The notes beneath the pieces were generated by a model. The model saw only the letters and a program-made list of their open reading frames with translations, was not told the DNA's origin and ran no database searches. From contig NZ_CP152413.1 in the NCBI RefSeq assembly GCF_038967635.1, positions 6,266,001 to 6,330,000 on the forward strand: 64,000 nt of DNA, written 5' to 3'. This document shows, piece after piece, positions 41,891 through 52,076 of this stretch (position 1 is its first letter; the number at the start of each line of letters is the position of its first letter). The translations under genes were made by a program, and so were the position numbers. This stretch comes from Bradyrhizobium sp. B124 (GTDB lineage: Bacteria > Pseudomonadota > Alphaproteobacteria > Rhizobiales > Xanthobacteraceae).

Positions 41891-42604
41891 TCAGTAGCCG
41901 AGATAGGATTTGCGGACGTCTTCGTTGTTCGCGATGTCCTTGGCATTGCCCGACATCACGATCCGTCCGGTTTCGATCACATAGGCCTGGTCGGCGAGCT
42001 CGAGCGCGAGCTGCGCGTTCTGCTCGACCACCAGGATGGTCACCTTTTCCTCGCGATTGATCTTGCCGAGGATGCGGAACAGGTCGCGTACGATCAGCGG
42101 CGCGAGGCCGAATGACGGCTCGTCGAGCAGCATCAGGCGCGGCCGCAGCATCAGCGCGCGCGCCACCGCGAGCATCTGCTGCTCGCCGCCCGACAGCGTG
42201 CCGGCCTGCTGGGTGTAGCGCTGCTTCAGCACCGGGAAATGTTCGTACATCCGCTCGATGTCGGCGCCGATGGCGTTCTTGTCGGAACGGCTGATGGCGC
42301 CGAGCTGCAGATTTTCCTCCACCGTCATGTTGGTGAAGGTGCCGCGGCCCTGCGGCACATGGGCGATGCCGAGGCGGACCACGTTCTCGGTGGAACGGGT
42401 GCCGATCGGCTTGCCCTCGAACTCGATCGCGCCGGTTGAACGCACCATGTTGCAGATCGCCCGCAGCGTGGTGGTCTTGCCGGCGCCGTTGGCGCCGAGC
42501 AGGGTGGTCAGCGAACCCTCGTTGAGCGAGAAGCTGAGGCCGTGCAGGGCCTGGACCTGGCCGTAATAGGCGCGCAGGTCCTTGACGTTGAGCATCGCGG
42601 TCAT
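41891..42604 (-). CDS. ABC transporter ATP-binding protein, LivF type
   Basis: An ABC ATPase of 237 aa. Walker A LLGANGAGKTTTLRAI, signature LSGGEQQMLAVARALMLRPR, Walker B LMLLDEPSFGLAPLIV, H-loop region TILVVEQNAQLAL. It ends DVRKSYLGY, as LivF proteins do. The start overlaps the LivG-type stop by 4 bp. Confidence 0.93.
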   Translation of the reverse strand: MTAMLNVKDLRAYYGQVQALHGLSFSLNEGSLTTLLGANGAGKTTTLRAICNMVRSTGAIEFEGKPIGTRSTENVVRLGIAHVPQGRGTFTNMTVEENLQLGAISRSDKNAIGADIERMYEHFPVLKQRYTQQAGTLSGGEQQMLAVARALMLRPRLMLLDEPSFGLAPLIVRDLFRILGKINREEKVTILVVEQNAQLALELADQAYVIETGRIVMSGNAKDIANNEDVRKSYLGY

Positions 42605-43398
42605 TGGTCCTTGCTCCCCAGATAGGCCTTGATGACGTCGGGGTCGGCCTGGACCTGGGCCGGCGTGCCTTCGGCCAGCTTGCGGCCGAAATTGAGCGCG
42701 ACGACGTGGTCGGCGATCGACATCACGAGACCCATGTGATGTTCGACCAGCAACACCGTAATTTTACGGTCATCGCGGATTTTGCGGATCAAATCGCCGA
42801 GCACATAGACTTCCTCGTGATTGAGGCCGCCGGCCGGCTCGTCGAGCAGCAGGATCTTCGGATCCGCGGCCAGGGCGCGCGCCAGCTCGACGCGCTTCTG
42901 GGTGCCGAACGGAAGTCCCGAGACCACGGTGTGGGCGACGTCCTCGAGATCCAGATAACCGAGGATGTCGTGCACCTTCTTGTTCATGTCGTGCTCGCCG
43001 CGGCGAACCCAGGCGAGACGCAGCGAGTCGCTGACGATGTCGCTCGAGGTGCGGGCATGCGCGCCGACGCGCACATTGTCGATCACGGACAGATTGGGAA
43101 ACAGCGCGACGTTCTGGAAGGTGCGGCCGATGCCGATCTCGGCAATCCGGTGCGGCGGCCGCGACAGGATGCTCTTGCCTTCCATCAGGATGTCGCCGGA
43201 CGACGGCTGGTAGAGCCGCGACAGGCAATTGAACAGCGTCGTCTTGCCGGCGCCGTTCGGTCCGATCAGGCCGAGGATCTGCCCATGGCGCATGTCGAAC
43301 GACACGCCATTCAGTGCAATGATGCCGCCGAACACGACGCTGACGTCGCGAACCGCGAGCAGGGGATCGTTCCCCTGCGCGAGCTGTGCCTGCGTCAT
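42601..43398 (-). CDS. ABC transporter ATP-binding protein, LivG type
   Basis: An ABC ATPase of 265 aa, first gene of the transporter operon. Walker [17 protein letters not shown], signature region SGLPFGTQKRVELARALAAD, Walker B ILLLDEPAGGLNHEEV, and TVLLVEHHMGLVMSIADHV. The signature reads LPFGTQ instead of LSGGQ, as is common in LivG proteins. C-terminus [14 protein letters not shown]. The IclR gene lies 69 bp upstream in the same direction and may be co-transcribed with it. Confidence 0.93.
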   Translation of the reverse strand: MTQAQLAQGNDPLLAVRDVSVVFGGIIALNGVSFDMRHGQILGLIGPNGAGKTTLFNCLSRLYQPSSGDILMEGKSILSRPPHRIAEIGIGRTFQNVALFPNLSVIDNVRVGAHARTSSDIVSDSLRLAWVRRGEHDMNKKVHDILGYLDLEDVAHTVVSGLPFGTQKRVELARALAADPKILLLDEPAGGLNHEEVYVLGDLIRKIRDDRKITVLLVEHHMGLVMSIADHVVALNFGRKLAEGTPAQVQADPDVIKAYLGSKDQ

Positions 43399-43467
43399 CT
43401 CGTCTCGCCCGCCATCTCTGAGCGGTGCGAGCGGCCCTGCGATGGATTTCGCCGGACGCGATGGAGG

Positions 43468-44334
43468 CTATCTGATCCCCTCGGCCAAACGTGCAACTTT
43501 CCCTCCTACTCTAGACTTTTTGCTTTGTTCTTTTTTGGATTGCGGCGCTATTCCACCGAGCGCCTGCTCGATGTTCCTTACCATCGCGACAAGGCGAGGT
43601 CCAATGTCGTTGAGTAATCTATCTTCCGTGAAGCGGAATGCCGGCGCGCCGCAATTGAAGGCGTAAGGACCGGTTCCGTCGTTCAGTCTCAATGCAACGC
43701 CAACCGCGGCGACGTCGTCCTGCCAGTCGCCGGTAGACATGGTGAAGCCGTACTTCGCCACCGTCTCGCCGGAGCGCTCGATGCCGTCGCGCATCTTGGC
43801 CCAGCGGCTGCCATAGTGATCCCGCAGCTCGCGTAATAAAGCCGCACGTTCTTCGGGTGGCAATGCCCAAATGTAGGCACGGCCCATCGCGGTGGTCGCG
43901 ATCGGCACCCGCGAGCCGACGTCGAGCTGCACGCCAAGCGCTAGGCCGTTCCGGCTCTGGCCGAAATAGATCATGCTGTGACGGTCGCGGCCGCCGACCG
44001 CGACCGCGCCGCCGGTCGCGCGCATCACTTCTTCTCGATACGGCTCGGACAAATGCCGAACGCCGAGATTGGCGAGCGCGGCATAGCCGAGCGCCATCGC
44101 CGACGGCGCGAGCTGATACTTTTCGAATTTCGGTACAGGTGTAAGGTATCCCAGCTTGGTCAGCGTGTAGGTCAGCCGGGAAATGGTTGGCTTAGGTAAC
44201 TTGGTGCGGGCTGCAATCTCCTGATTGCCGAGCAGCCCGTCATTGGGTTGAAATGCACGCAGGACATCCAGTCCGCGGGAAAGCGCGACAACGAAATTGC
44301 GATCGGTCGCTGCTTTCTTGCTGGCGCGCTTCAT
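43468..44334 (-). CDS. IclR family transcriptional regulator
   Basis: A 288-aa IclR-type regulator. The winged helix is at about 15-80 (FVVALSRGLDVLRAFQPNDG, then NQEIAARTKLPKPTISRLTY); the effector domain follows (GVRHLSEPYREEVMRATGGA, STGDWQDDVAAVGVAL and GTGPYAFNCGAP). Several members control aromatic and dicarboxylate catabolism (PcaR, PobR). It is divergent from pimF, and a perfect palindrome at 44407-44425 lies between, so it likely controls pimF and itself; it may also influence the transporter operon downstream. The tail (QSKKEQSKKSRVGGKVARL) is basic and low complexity. Confidence 0.9.
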   Translation of the reverse strand: MKRASKKAATDRNFVVALSRGLDVLRAFQPNDGLLGNQEIAARTKLPKPTISRLTYTLTKLGYLTPVPKFEKYQLAPSAMALGYAALANLGVRHLSEPYREEVMRATGGAVAVGGRDRHSMIYFGQSRNGLALGVQLDVGSRVPIATTAMGRAYIWALPPEERAALLRELRDHYGSRWAKMRDGIERSGETVAKYGFTMSTGDWQDDVAAVGVALRLNDGTGPYAFNCGAPAFRFTEDRLLNDIGPRLVAMVRNIEQALGGIAPQSKKEQSKKSRVGGKVARLAEGIR

Positions 44335-44406
44335 TCCCTGCCCTTGTCATGCTCGTTGACAAGGCTCGTGCTTCAAAATAACCCTCCGTGTCAAGATGTG
44401 GAATTA

Positions 44407-44425
44407 AATTTCGCAGTGCGAAATT
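44407..44425. promoter_or_regulatory. Perfect palindrome, probable IclR operator
   Basis: AATTTCGCAGTGCGAAATT: two 9-bp arms around one G. It lies in the 170-bp gap between the divergent IclR and pimF genes. TTTCGCA/TGCGAAA arms resemble known IclR-family operators. Confidence 0.75.
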
Positions 44426-44504
44426 GGTCTAATCTAGCCGCTCGACGCCAGTCGCGCAGCTACTCAACGCAAGTTCAAGAACAAAGCATCCAGGGAGAGT
44501 CCCG

Positions 44505-46601
<2,097 letters not shown>

Positions 46602-46623
46602 TCGGCCGAAGGCCTGATCACAT

Positions 46624-46728
46624 GTCGTTCCGGGCATCGCGAAAGCGATGACCCCGGAACCCGTCGCGCCTCGGCGCGTGTGGATTGATGGATTCCGGGC
46701 CTGGCCCTTCGGGCCATCCCGGAATGAC
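46624..46728. repeat. Palindromic repeat, family D copy 1 (pimF-pimA gap)
   Basis: It starts GTCGTTCCGGG and ends CCCGGAATGAC, with inner GGATTCCGGGCCTGGCCC. The same family occurs at 49836 and 51129. Confidence 0.8.
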
Positions 46729-46757
46729 GACTTCATAGAGTCCCTGCGAAGGCATCC

Positions 46758-48446
46758 ATGACCTATCCCGGCGAACAATATTATCCCAAGGGCGTGCAGT
46801 GGAGCGACGAGATCACGCGCGGCACGCTGCCGGACCTGCTCTCGAATGCCGCCGCCGAGTTCGGCGCGCGTCCGGTGCTCGAATTCCGCGACCAGCAGAT
46901 CAGCTACGGCGAACTCGAGGCGCTGGTCGAGACCGCAGCGGCCGCCTTCATGCGCGCCGGTTACGGCAAAGGCACCTCGGTCGCGCTGTTTCTCGGCAAC
47001 TCGCCCGACCATCCGATCAACTTCTTCGGCGCGCTGAAGGCCGGAGCACGCGTCGTGCATCTGTCGCCGCTCGACGGCGAGATCGCACTGTCGCACAAGC
47101 TCTCCGATTCAGGCGCACGGGTGCTGGTCACCAGCAACCTGTCGGCGCTGTTGCCGACCGCGCTGAAATTTCTCGCCAAGGGTCTGCTCGACCGTCTGAT
47201 CGTCTGCGAGGATGACAATTGGGGCAAGGTTGGTACGCCGCAGACCGCGTTGCCCGATAATCCCGCGATCATCACGCACCGGCAGTTCATCGACGGCGCA
47301 GTCAAGCCGTCGCAATGGCCCGCCGTCGACGTCGAGGACGTCGCGCTGCTGCAATATACCGGCGGCACCACGGGCCTGCCCAAGGGTGCGATGCTCAGCC
47401 ACGGCAATCTCACCGCGGCCGTGTCGATCTATGATGTCTGGGGCAAGCCAGGGCGGCTCGAACGCAATGCGATCGAGCGCGTCATCTGCGTGCTGCCGCT
47501 GTTTCATATCTACGCGCTGACCGTCGTGCTGCTGTCGGTAATCCGGCGCGGCCATCTGATCTCGCTGCATCAGCGCTTCGACGTCGAAGCCGTGATGCGC
47601 GATATCGAGGTCAAGCGCGCGACGGTGTTTCCCGGCGTGCCGACGATGTGGATCGCGATCGCCTCGCTGCCGGACCTCGACAAGCGCGATCTGTCCTCGC
47701 TGGTGGTCGCCGGCTCCGGCGGCGCGCCGTTGCCGGTGGAGGTCGCAAAGATCTTCGAGCGCCGCGTCGGCATGAAGCTGAAGAGCGGCTGGGGCATGAC
47801 CGAGACCTGCTCGCCCGGCACCGGCCATCCCAAGGAGGGGCCGGAGAAGCCGGGCTCGATCGGGCTGATGCTGCCCGGCATCGAGATGGACGTGGTGTCG
47901 CTGGAGGATCCCACCAAGCTGATGCCGGTCGGCGAGGTCGGCGAAATCCGCATCCGCGGCCCGAACGTGACCAAAGGCTACTGGAACAGGCCGGCGGAGA
48001 CCGCCGAGGCCTTCGTCGGCGACCGCTTCCTGACCGGCGACATCGGCTACGTGGATGCCGACGGCTATTTCTATCTGGTCGACCGCAAGAAGGACATGAT
48101 CATCTCCGGCGGCTTCAACGTCTATCCGCAGATGATCGAGCAGGCGATCTATACGCATCCTGCCGTGCAGGAAGTGATCGTGATCGGTATCCCTGACGAC
48201 TATCGCGGCGAGGCGGCAAAGGCCTTCATCAAGCTGCGCGACGGCGAGAAAGTGTTCTCGATCGACGAGCTGCGCGCGTTCCTCACCGGCAAGGTCGGCA
48301 AGCACGAACTGCCGGCCGCCGTCGAGTTCGTCGACGAACTGCCGCGCACCCCGGTCGGCAAGCTGTCGCGGCACGAGTTGCGCCAGCAGCAGCCCAAGGT
48401 ATCTCCAACCCAACCGCAACAAACCGCATCAGGATCGCGCTCATGA
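46758..48446 (+). CDS. pimA: Dicarboxylate-CoA ligase, PimA-like
   Basis: An AMP-forming acyl-CoA ligase of 562 aa. The P-loop is LLQYTGGTTGLPKGAMLSHG (about residue 200); VLPLFHIYALTVVLLSVIRR, SGWGMTETCSPGTGHPKEG (A5), GYFYLVDRKKDMIISGGFNV and the A10 lysine in PRTPVGKLSRHEL are all present, so it should be active. PimA activates pimelate and other medium dicarboxylates; the assignment rests on its place between the hydratase-dehydrogenase and the two acyl-CoA dehydrogenases. The C-terminal tail (QQQPKVSPTQPQQTASG) is Gln-rich and probably unstructured. Confidence 0.83.
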   Translation: MTYPGEQYYPKGVQWSDEITRGTLPDLLSNAAAEFGARPVLEFRDQQISYGELEALVETAAAAFMRAGYGKGTSVALFLGNSPDHPINFFGALKAGARVVHLSPLDGEIALSHKLSDSGARVLVTSNLSALLPTALKFLAKGLLDRLIVCEDDNWGKVGTPQTALPDNPAIITHRQFIDGAVKPSQWPAVDVEDVALLQYTGGTTGLPKGAMLSHGNLTAAVSIYDVWGKPGRLERNAIERVICVLPLFHIYALTVVLLSVIRRGHLISLHQRFDVEAVMRDIEVKRATVFPGVPTMWIAIASLPDLDKRDLSSLVVAGSGGAPLPVEVAKIFERRVGMKLKSGWGMTETCSPGTGHPKEGPEKPGSIGLMLPGIEMDVVSLEDPTKLMPVGEVGEIRIRGPNVTKGYWNRPAETAEAFVGDRFLTGDIGYVDADGYFYLVDRKKDMIISGGFNVYPQMIEQAIYTHPAVQEVIVIGIPDDYRGEAAKAFIKLRDGEKVFSIDELRAFLTGKVGKHELPAAVEFVDELPRTPVGKLSRHELRQQQPKVSPTQPQQTASGSRS

Positions 48447-48470
48447 TGGACGATATGGTGCAATGAATCC

Positions 48471-48588
48471 GTCGTCCCGGCGAAAGCCGGGACCCATACG
48501 CTGCGGCCTGTGTAAGAGGCACGGTGGCAGCCGGCTTTGCCAATCCCGACGGCCGGTGGTTATGGGTCCCGGCTTTCGCCGGGACGAC
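48471..48588. repeat. Palindromic repeat, family C copy 2 (pimA-pimC gap)
   Basis: GTCGTCCCGGCGAAAGCCGG at the left and CCGGCTTTCGCCGGGACGAC at the right. It fills most of the 184-bp gap in which R. palustris has pimB. Confidence 0.82.
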
Positions 48589-48630
48589 ATCGAGAATGAT
48601 GAGGAAGTTGAACTTCAAAAGGAGGATCCG

Positions 48631-49821
48631 ATGGATCTCGCTTTCACCAAGGAAGAGATAGCGTTTCGCGAGGAGGTACGGGAGTTCTTCAAGAACAACG
48701 TGCCGCCGGAGACCCGGCGCAAGCTGCAGGAAGGCCGCCATCTGTCGAAGGACGAGATGGTCGCCTGGTGGCGCATCCTCAACAAGAAGGGCTGGGGCGT
48801 CACCCACTGGCCGAAGGAATATGGCGGCACCGGCTGGACCACCGTGCAGCACTACATCTTCAACGAGGAGCTGCAGTCCTATCCGGCGCCGCAGCCGCTC
48901 GCCTTCGGCGTCAGCATGGTCGGCCCTGTCATCTACACCTTCGGCAATGAGAAGCAGAAGAAGGAATATCTGCCGCGCATCGCCAATGTCGACGACTGGT
49001 GGTGCCAGGGCTTCTCGGAACCGGGCTCGGGGTCGGACCTTGCATCGCTGAAGACCAAGGCCGAGCGCCGTGGCGACAAATGGATCATCAACGGCCAGAA
49101 GACCTGGACCACGCTCGCCCAGCACGCCGACATGATCTTCTGCCTCTGCCGCACCGACAACAACGCGAAGAAGCAGATGGGCATCTCCTTCATCGTGTTC
49201 AGCATGAAGTCGAAGGGCGTCACCGTGCGCCCGATCCAGACCATCGACGGCGGCCACGAGGTCAACGAAGTGTTCTTCGACGACGTCGAGGTGCCTTACG
49301 AGAACCTGATCGGCGAGGAGAACAAGGGCTGGGATTACGCCAAATTCCTGCTCGGCAATGAGCGCACCGGCATCGCCCGGGTCGGCGTGTCGAAGGAGCG
49401 GCTGCGCCGCATCCGCGCGCTGGCCTCCAAGGTCGAGTCCGGCGGCCGTCCGGTGATCGAGGATCCGTCGTTCCGCGAGAAGCTCACGGCCTGCGAGATC
49501 GAGCTGAAGGCGCTCGAGCTGACCCAGCTTCGCGTCGTCGCCGACGAAGGCAAGCACGGCAAGGGCAAGCCCAATCCGGCTTCCTCGGTGCTCAAGATCA
49601 AGGGCTCCGAAATCCAGCAGACCACCACCGAGCTTCTGATGGAGATCATCGGTCCGTTCGCCGCGCCCTATGACGAGCACGGCGACGCCGGCTCGAACGA
49701 GAGCATGGATTGGACCGCGCAGATCGCGCCGAGCTACTTCAACAACCGCAAGGTTTCGATTTACGGCGGCTCCAACGAGATCCAGCGCAACATCATCAGC
49801 AAGGCGGTGCTGGGGCTGTAG
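48631..49821 (+). CDS. pimC: Pimeloyl-CoA dehydrogenase large subunit, PimC-like
   Basis: An FAD acyl-CoA dehydrogenase of 396 aa. Landmarks: LAFTKEEIAFREEVREFF, GFSEPGSGSDLASLKTKAER (signature 1), INGQKTWTTLAQHADMIFCL, NEVFFDDVEVPYENLIGEEN and VSIYGGSNEIQRNIISKAVL (signature 2). It starts at the ATG 48631 after AAAAGGAGGATCCG, a strong ribosome site; the frame upstream is part of the repeat. It forms a pair with the small-subunit gene at 49974, separated by a palindromic repeat. Desaturates dicarboxylyl-CoA, passing electrons to ETF. Confidence 0.87.
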   Translation: MDLAFTKEEIAFREEVREFFKNNVPPETRRKLQEGRHLSKDEMVAWWRILNKKGWGVTHWPKEYGGTGWTTVQHYIFNEELQSYPAPQPLAFGVSMVGPVIYTFGNEKQKKEYLPRIANVDDWWCQGFSEPGSGSDLASLKTKAERRGDKWIINGQKTWTTLAQHADMIFCLCRTDNNAKKQMGISFIVFSMKSKGVTVRPIQTIDGGHEVNEVFFDDVEVPYENLIGEENKGWDYAKFLLGNERTGIARVGVSKERLRRIRALASKVESGGRPVIEDPSFREKLTACEIELKALELTQLRVVADEGKHGKGKPNPASSVLKIKGSEIQQTTTELLMEIIGPFAAPYDEHGDAGSNESMDWTAQIAPSYFNNRKVSIYGGSNEIQRNIISKAVLGL

Positions 49822-49835
49822 GCCTCACCATTATC

Positions 49836-49933
49836 GTCATTCCGGGGCTTCGCGTAGCGAAGAGCCCGGAATCCATAACCACCATCGTGAGTATGGATTC
49901 CGGGCCTGGCCCTTCAGGCCATCCCGGAATGAC
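49836..49933. repeat. Palindromic repeat, family D copy 2 (pimC-pimD gap)
   Basis: It starts GTCATTCCGGGG and ends CCCGGAATGAC, with inner AGCCCGGAATCCAT and ATGGATTCCGGGCC. The palindrome is nearly perfect at the outer 12 bp. Confidence 0.82.
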
Positions 49934-49973
49934 GCCGCGGATGGCATCAGCACTTTGACAATAGGAAACGAAC

Positions 49974-51119
49974 ATGGATTTTGATCTGTCCGAGGAGCAG
50001 CGGCTTCTCAAGGAAAGCGTCGACGGTTTGCTGGCGGATGCCTACGACTTCGATGCGCGCAAGAAGTACATGAAGGAGAAGGGCGGCTGGAGCAAAGCGC
50101 TCTGGGGCAAGCTCGCCGAGCAGGGCCTGCTTGGTCTGCCCTTCGCCGAGACCGACGGCGGCTTCGGCGCCGGCGCGGTCGAGACCATGATCGTGATGGA
50201 AGCGCTCGGCAAGTCACTGGTGGTCGAGCCCTATCTCGCCACCGTCGTGGTCGCCGGCGGCTTCCTGCGCCATGGCGGCTCGGCCGAGCAGAAGGCCAAG
50301 TACATCCCCGGCATCATCGACGGCAGCAAGACCTTCGGCTTCGCGCAGCTCGAGAAGAATTCGCGCTACGATCTGTTTGACGTCGTGACCACGGCGAAGA
50401 AGAAGGGCGACGCTTACGTGATCGACGGCGAGAAGTTCGTCGTGCTGAACGGCGAGAACGCCGACACCTTGATCGTGACCGCCCGCACCAAGGGCGGCCA
50501 GCGCGACAAGGCCGGCATCGGCGTGTTCCTGGTTCCGGCCGACGCCAAGGGCGTCACCAAGAAGGGCTATCCCACCCAGGACGGCCTGCACGCGGCCGAC
50601 ATCACCTTCACCAATGTCGAGGTCGGTGCGGATGCTGTGATCGGCGATCCCGAGAACGGCCTGCCCCTGATCGAGCGCGTGGCGGACGAAGCCCGCATTG
50701 CGCTGTGCGCGGAAGCCGTCGGCGCGATGGACGAGTCGCTGAAGGAGACCGTCGAGTACATCAAGACCCGCAAGCAGTTCGGCGTCGCGATCGGCTCGTT
50801 CCAGAGCCTGCAGCACCGCGCGGCCGACATGTTCGTGGCGCTGGAGCAGGCCCGCAGCATGTCGATGTTCGCGACCATGGCGTCGGACTTCAGCGATGCC
50901 AAGGAGCGTTCGTCCGCGGTCGCGGCCGCCAAGGTGCAGGTCGGCAAGTCCTTGAAGTTCGTCGGCCAGCAGTCGATCCAGCTTCATGGCGGCATCGGCA
51001 TGACCATGGAAGCCAAGATCGGCCACTACTTCAAGCGGCTCACCATGATCGAGAACACGCTCGGTGATACCGACTACCACCTCCGTCGCGTCAGCGAGGG
51101 CGGCGGGCTGTTGGCGTAG
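49974..51119 (+). CDS. pimD: Pimeloyl-CoA dehydrogenase small subunit, PimD-like
   Basis: An acyl-CoA dehydrogenase family protein of 381 aa. N-terminal domain DFDLSEEQRLLKESVDGLLA; middle TFGFAQLEKNSRYDLFDVVT with a less conserved signature 1 than PimC, as expected for the small-subunit type; C-terminal VEYIKTRKQFGVAIGSFQSL, QQSIQLHGGIGMTMEAKIGH and YFKRLTMIENTLGD. Probably makes a heteromer with PimC. Its gene starts 152 bp after pimC with only a palindromic repeat between; an SDR gene follows. Confidence 0.86.
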   Translation: MDFDLSEEQRLLKESVDGLLADAYDFDARKKYMKEKGGWSKALWGKLAEQGLLGLPFAETDGGFGAGAVETMIVMEALGKSLVVEPYLATVVVAGGFLRHGGSAEQKAKYIPGIIDGSKTFGFAQLEKNSRYDLFDVVTTAKKKGDAYVIDGEKFVVLNGENADTLIVTARTKGGQRDKAGIGVFLVPADAKGVTKKGYPTQDGLHAADITFTNVEVGADAVIGDPENGLPLIERVADEARIALCAEAVGAMDESLKETVEYIKTRKQFGVAIGSFQSLQHRAADMFVALEQARSMSMFATMASDFSDAKERSSAVAAAKVQVGKSLKFVGQQSIQLHGGIGMTMEAKIGHYFKRLTMIENTLGDTDYHLRRVSEGGGLLA

Positions 51120-51128
51120 CTCTCATCC

Positions 51129-51231
51129 GTCATTCCGGGGCAGCCCGAAGGGCTGAGCCCGGAATCCATTCCACCACGAACCATGCGGCTCGATGGATTC
51201 CGGGTTCTCGCTTCGCGAGCCCCGGAATGAC
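51129..51231. repeat. Palindromic repeat, family D copy 3 (pimD-SDR gap)
   Basis: It starts GTCATTCCGGGGCAGCCC and ends GAGCCCCGGAATGAC, with inner GGAATCCATTCC and TGGATTCCGGG. Confidence 0.82.
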
Positions 51232-51248
51232 GCCTTGGAGGAACAACA

Positions 51249-52022
51249 ATGAAAAACACCCCGTTCGATCTCACCGGCCAGGTTGCGGTCGTCACCGGCT
51301 CGAGCCGTGGCATCGGCCGCTCCTCCGCGGAGTTGCTCGCAAAACTCGGGGCCAAGGTCGTGATCTCCTCGCGGAAGGCGGATGCCTGCCAGGAGGTCGC
51401 CGATGGCATCAAGAAGGCCGGCGGCGATGCACTCGTCATCCCCTGCAACATCGCGCGCCGCGCGGAGGTCGAGGGGCTGATCTCCGGCACGATCAAGCAT
51501 TACGGCAAGATCGACATCCTGGTCTGCAACGCTGCGGTCAATCCCTATTACGGCCCGCTGCTCGACATCACGGACGAGGCCTTCGACAAGATCATGGGCT
51601 CCAACGTCAAGAGCAACATCTGGCTTTCCGCGCTGGCGATCCCGCAGATGGCCGAACGCGGCAAGGGCTCGGTCGTGATCATCTCCTCGATCGGCGGACT
51701 TCGTGGTTCTACGGTGATCGGCGCCTACGGCATCTCCAAGGCGGCCGACTTCGCGCTGTGCCGCAGCCTCGCCGGCGAATGGGGCCCGAAGGGCGTGCGC
51801 GTCAATTGCGTGGCGCCGGGCCTGGTGAAGACCGATTTCGCCCGCGCGCTGTGGGAGGATCCGGACAATCTGAAGCGCCGCACCGCATCGACACCGCTCC
51901 GCCGCATCGGCGAGCCCGACGAGATCGCGGGCGCGGTGGCCTATCTTGCTTCCGATGCCTCGACCTTCATGACCGGCCAGACCATCGTGGTCGACGGCGG
52001 CGTGACGACGGCTGCGACGTAG
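51249..52022 (+). CDS. SDR family oxidoreductase
   Basis: A short-chain dehydrogenase of 257 aa. VAVVTGSSRGIGRSSAELLA (NAD(P)-binding TGxxxGIG, residues 13-32), then ILVCNAAVNPYYG, catalytic Ser in VVIISSIGGLRG, Tyr-Lys in AYGISKAADFALCRSL, and GPKGVRVNCVAPGLVKTDFA. The arginine in V-I-S-S-R-K suggests NADP. It closes the pim-like run, where its role may be to handle a 3-hydroxy or 3-oxo intermediate not covered by PimF; that is only context. The start ATG at 51249 has GGAGGAACAAC just before. Confidence 0.87.
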   Translation: MKNTPFDLTGQVAVVTGSSRGIGRSSAELLAKLGAKVVISSRKADACQEVADGIKKAGGDALVIPCNIARRAEVEGLISGTIKHYGKIDILVCNAAVNPYYGPLLDITDEAFDKIMGSNVKSNIWLSALAIPQMAERGKGSVVIISSIGGLRGSTVIGAYGISKAADFALCRSLAGEWGPKGVRVNCVAPGLVKTDFARALWEDPDNLKRRTASTPLRRIGEPDEIAGAVAYLASDASTFMTGQTIVVDGGVTTAAT

Positions 52023-52039
52023 TTCTCAAGAGAAGCCAT

Positions 52040-52063
52040 CGTGGCCGGGTTAGCCCGGCCACG
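52040..52063. terminator. Bidirectional hairpin between SDR and metZ
   Basis: CGTGGCCGGG and CCCGGCCACG form a perfect 10-bp stem with a 4-base loop, between convergent genes ending at 52022 and 52077. No long T run, so Rho-independent activity is uncertain. Confidence 0.65.
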
Positions 52064-52076
52064 ACGCGTGTTCGCC

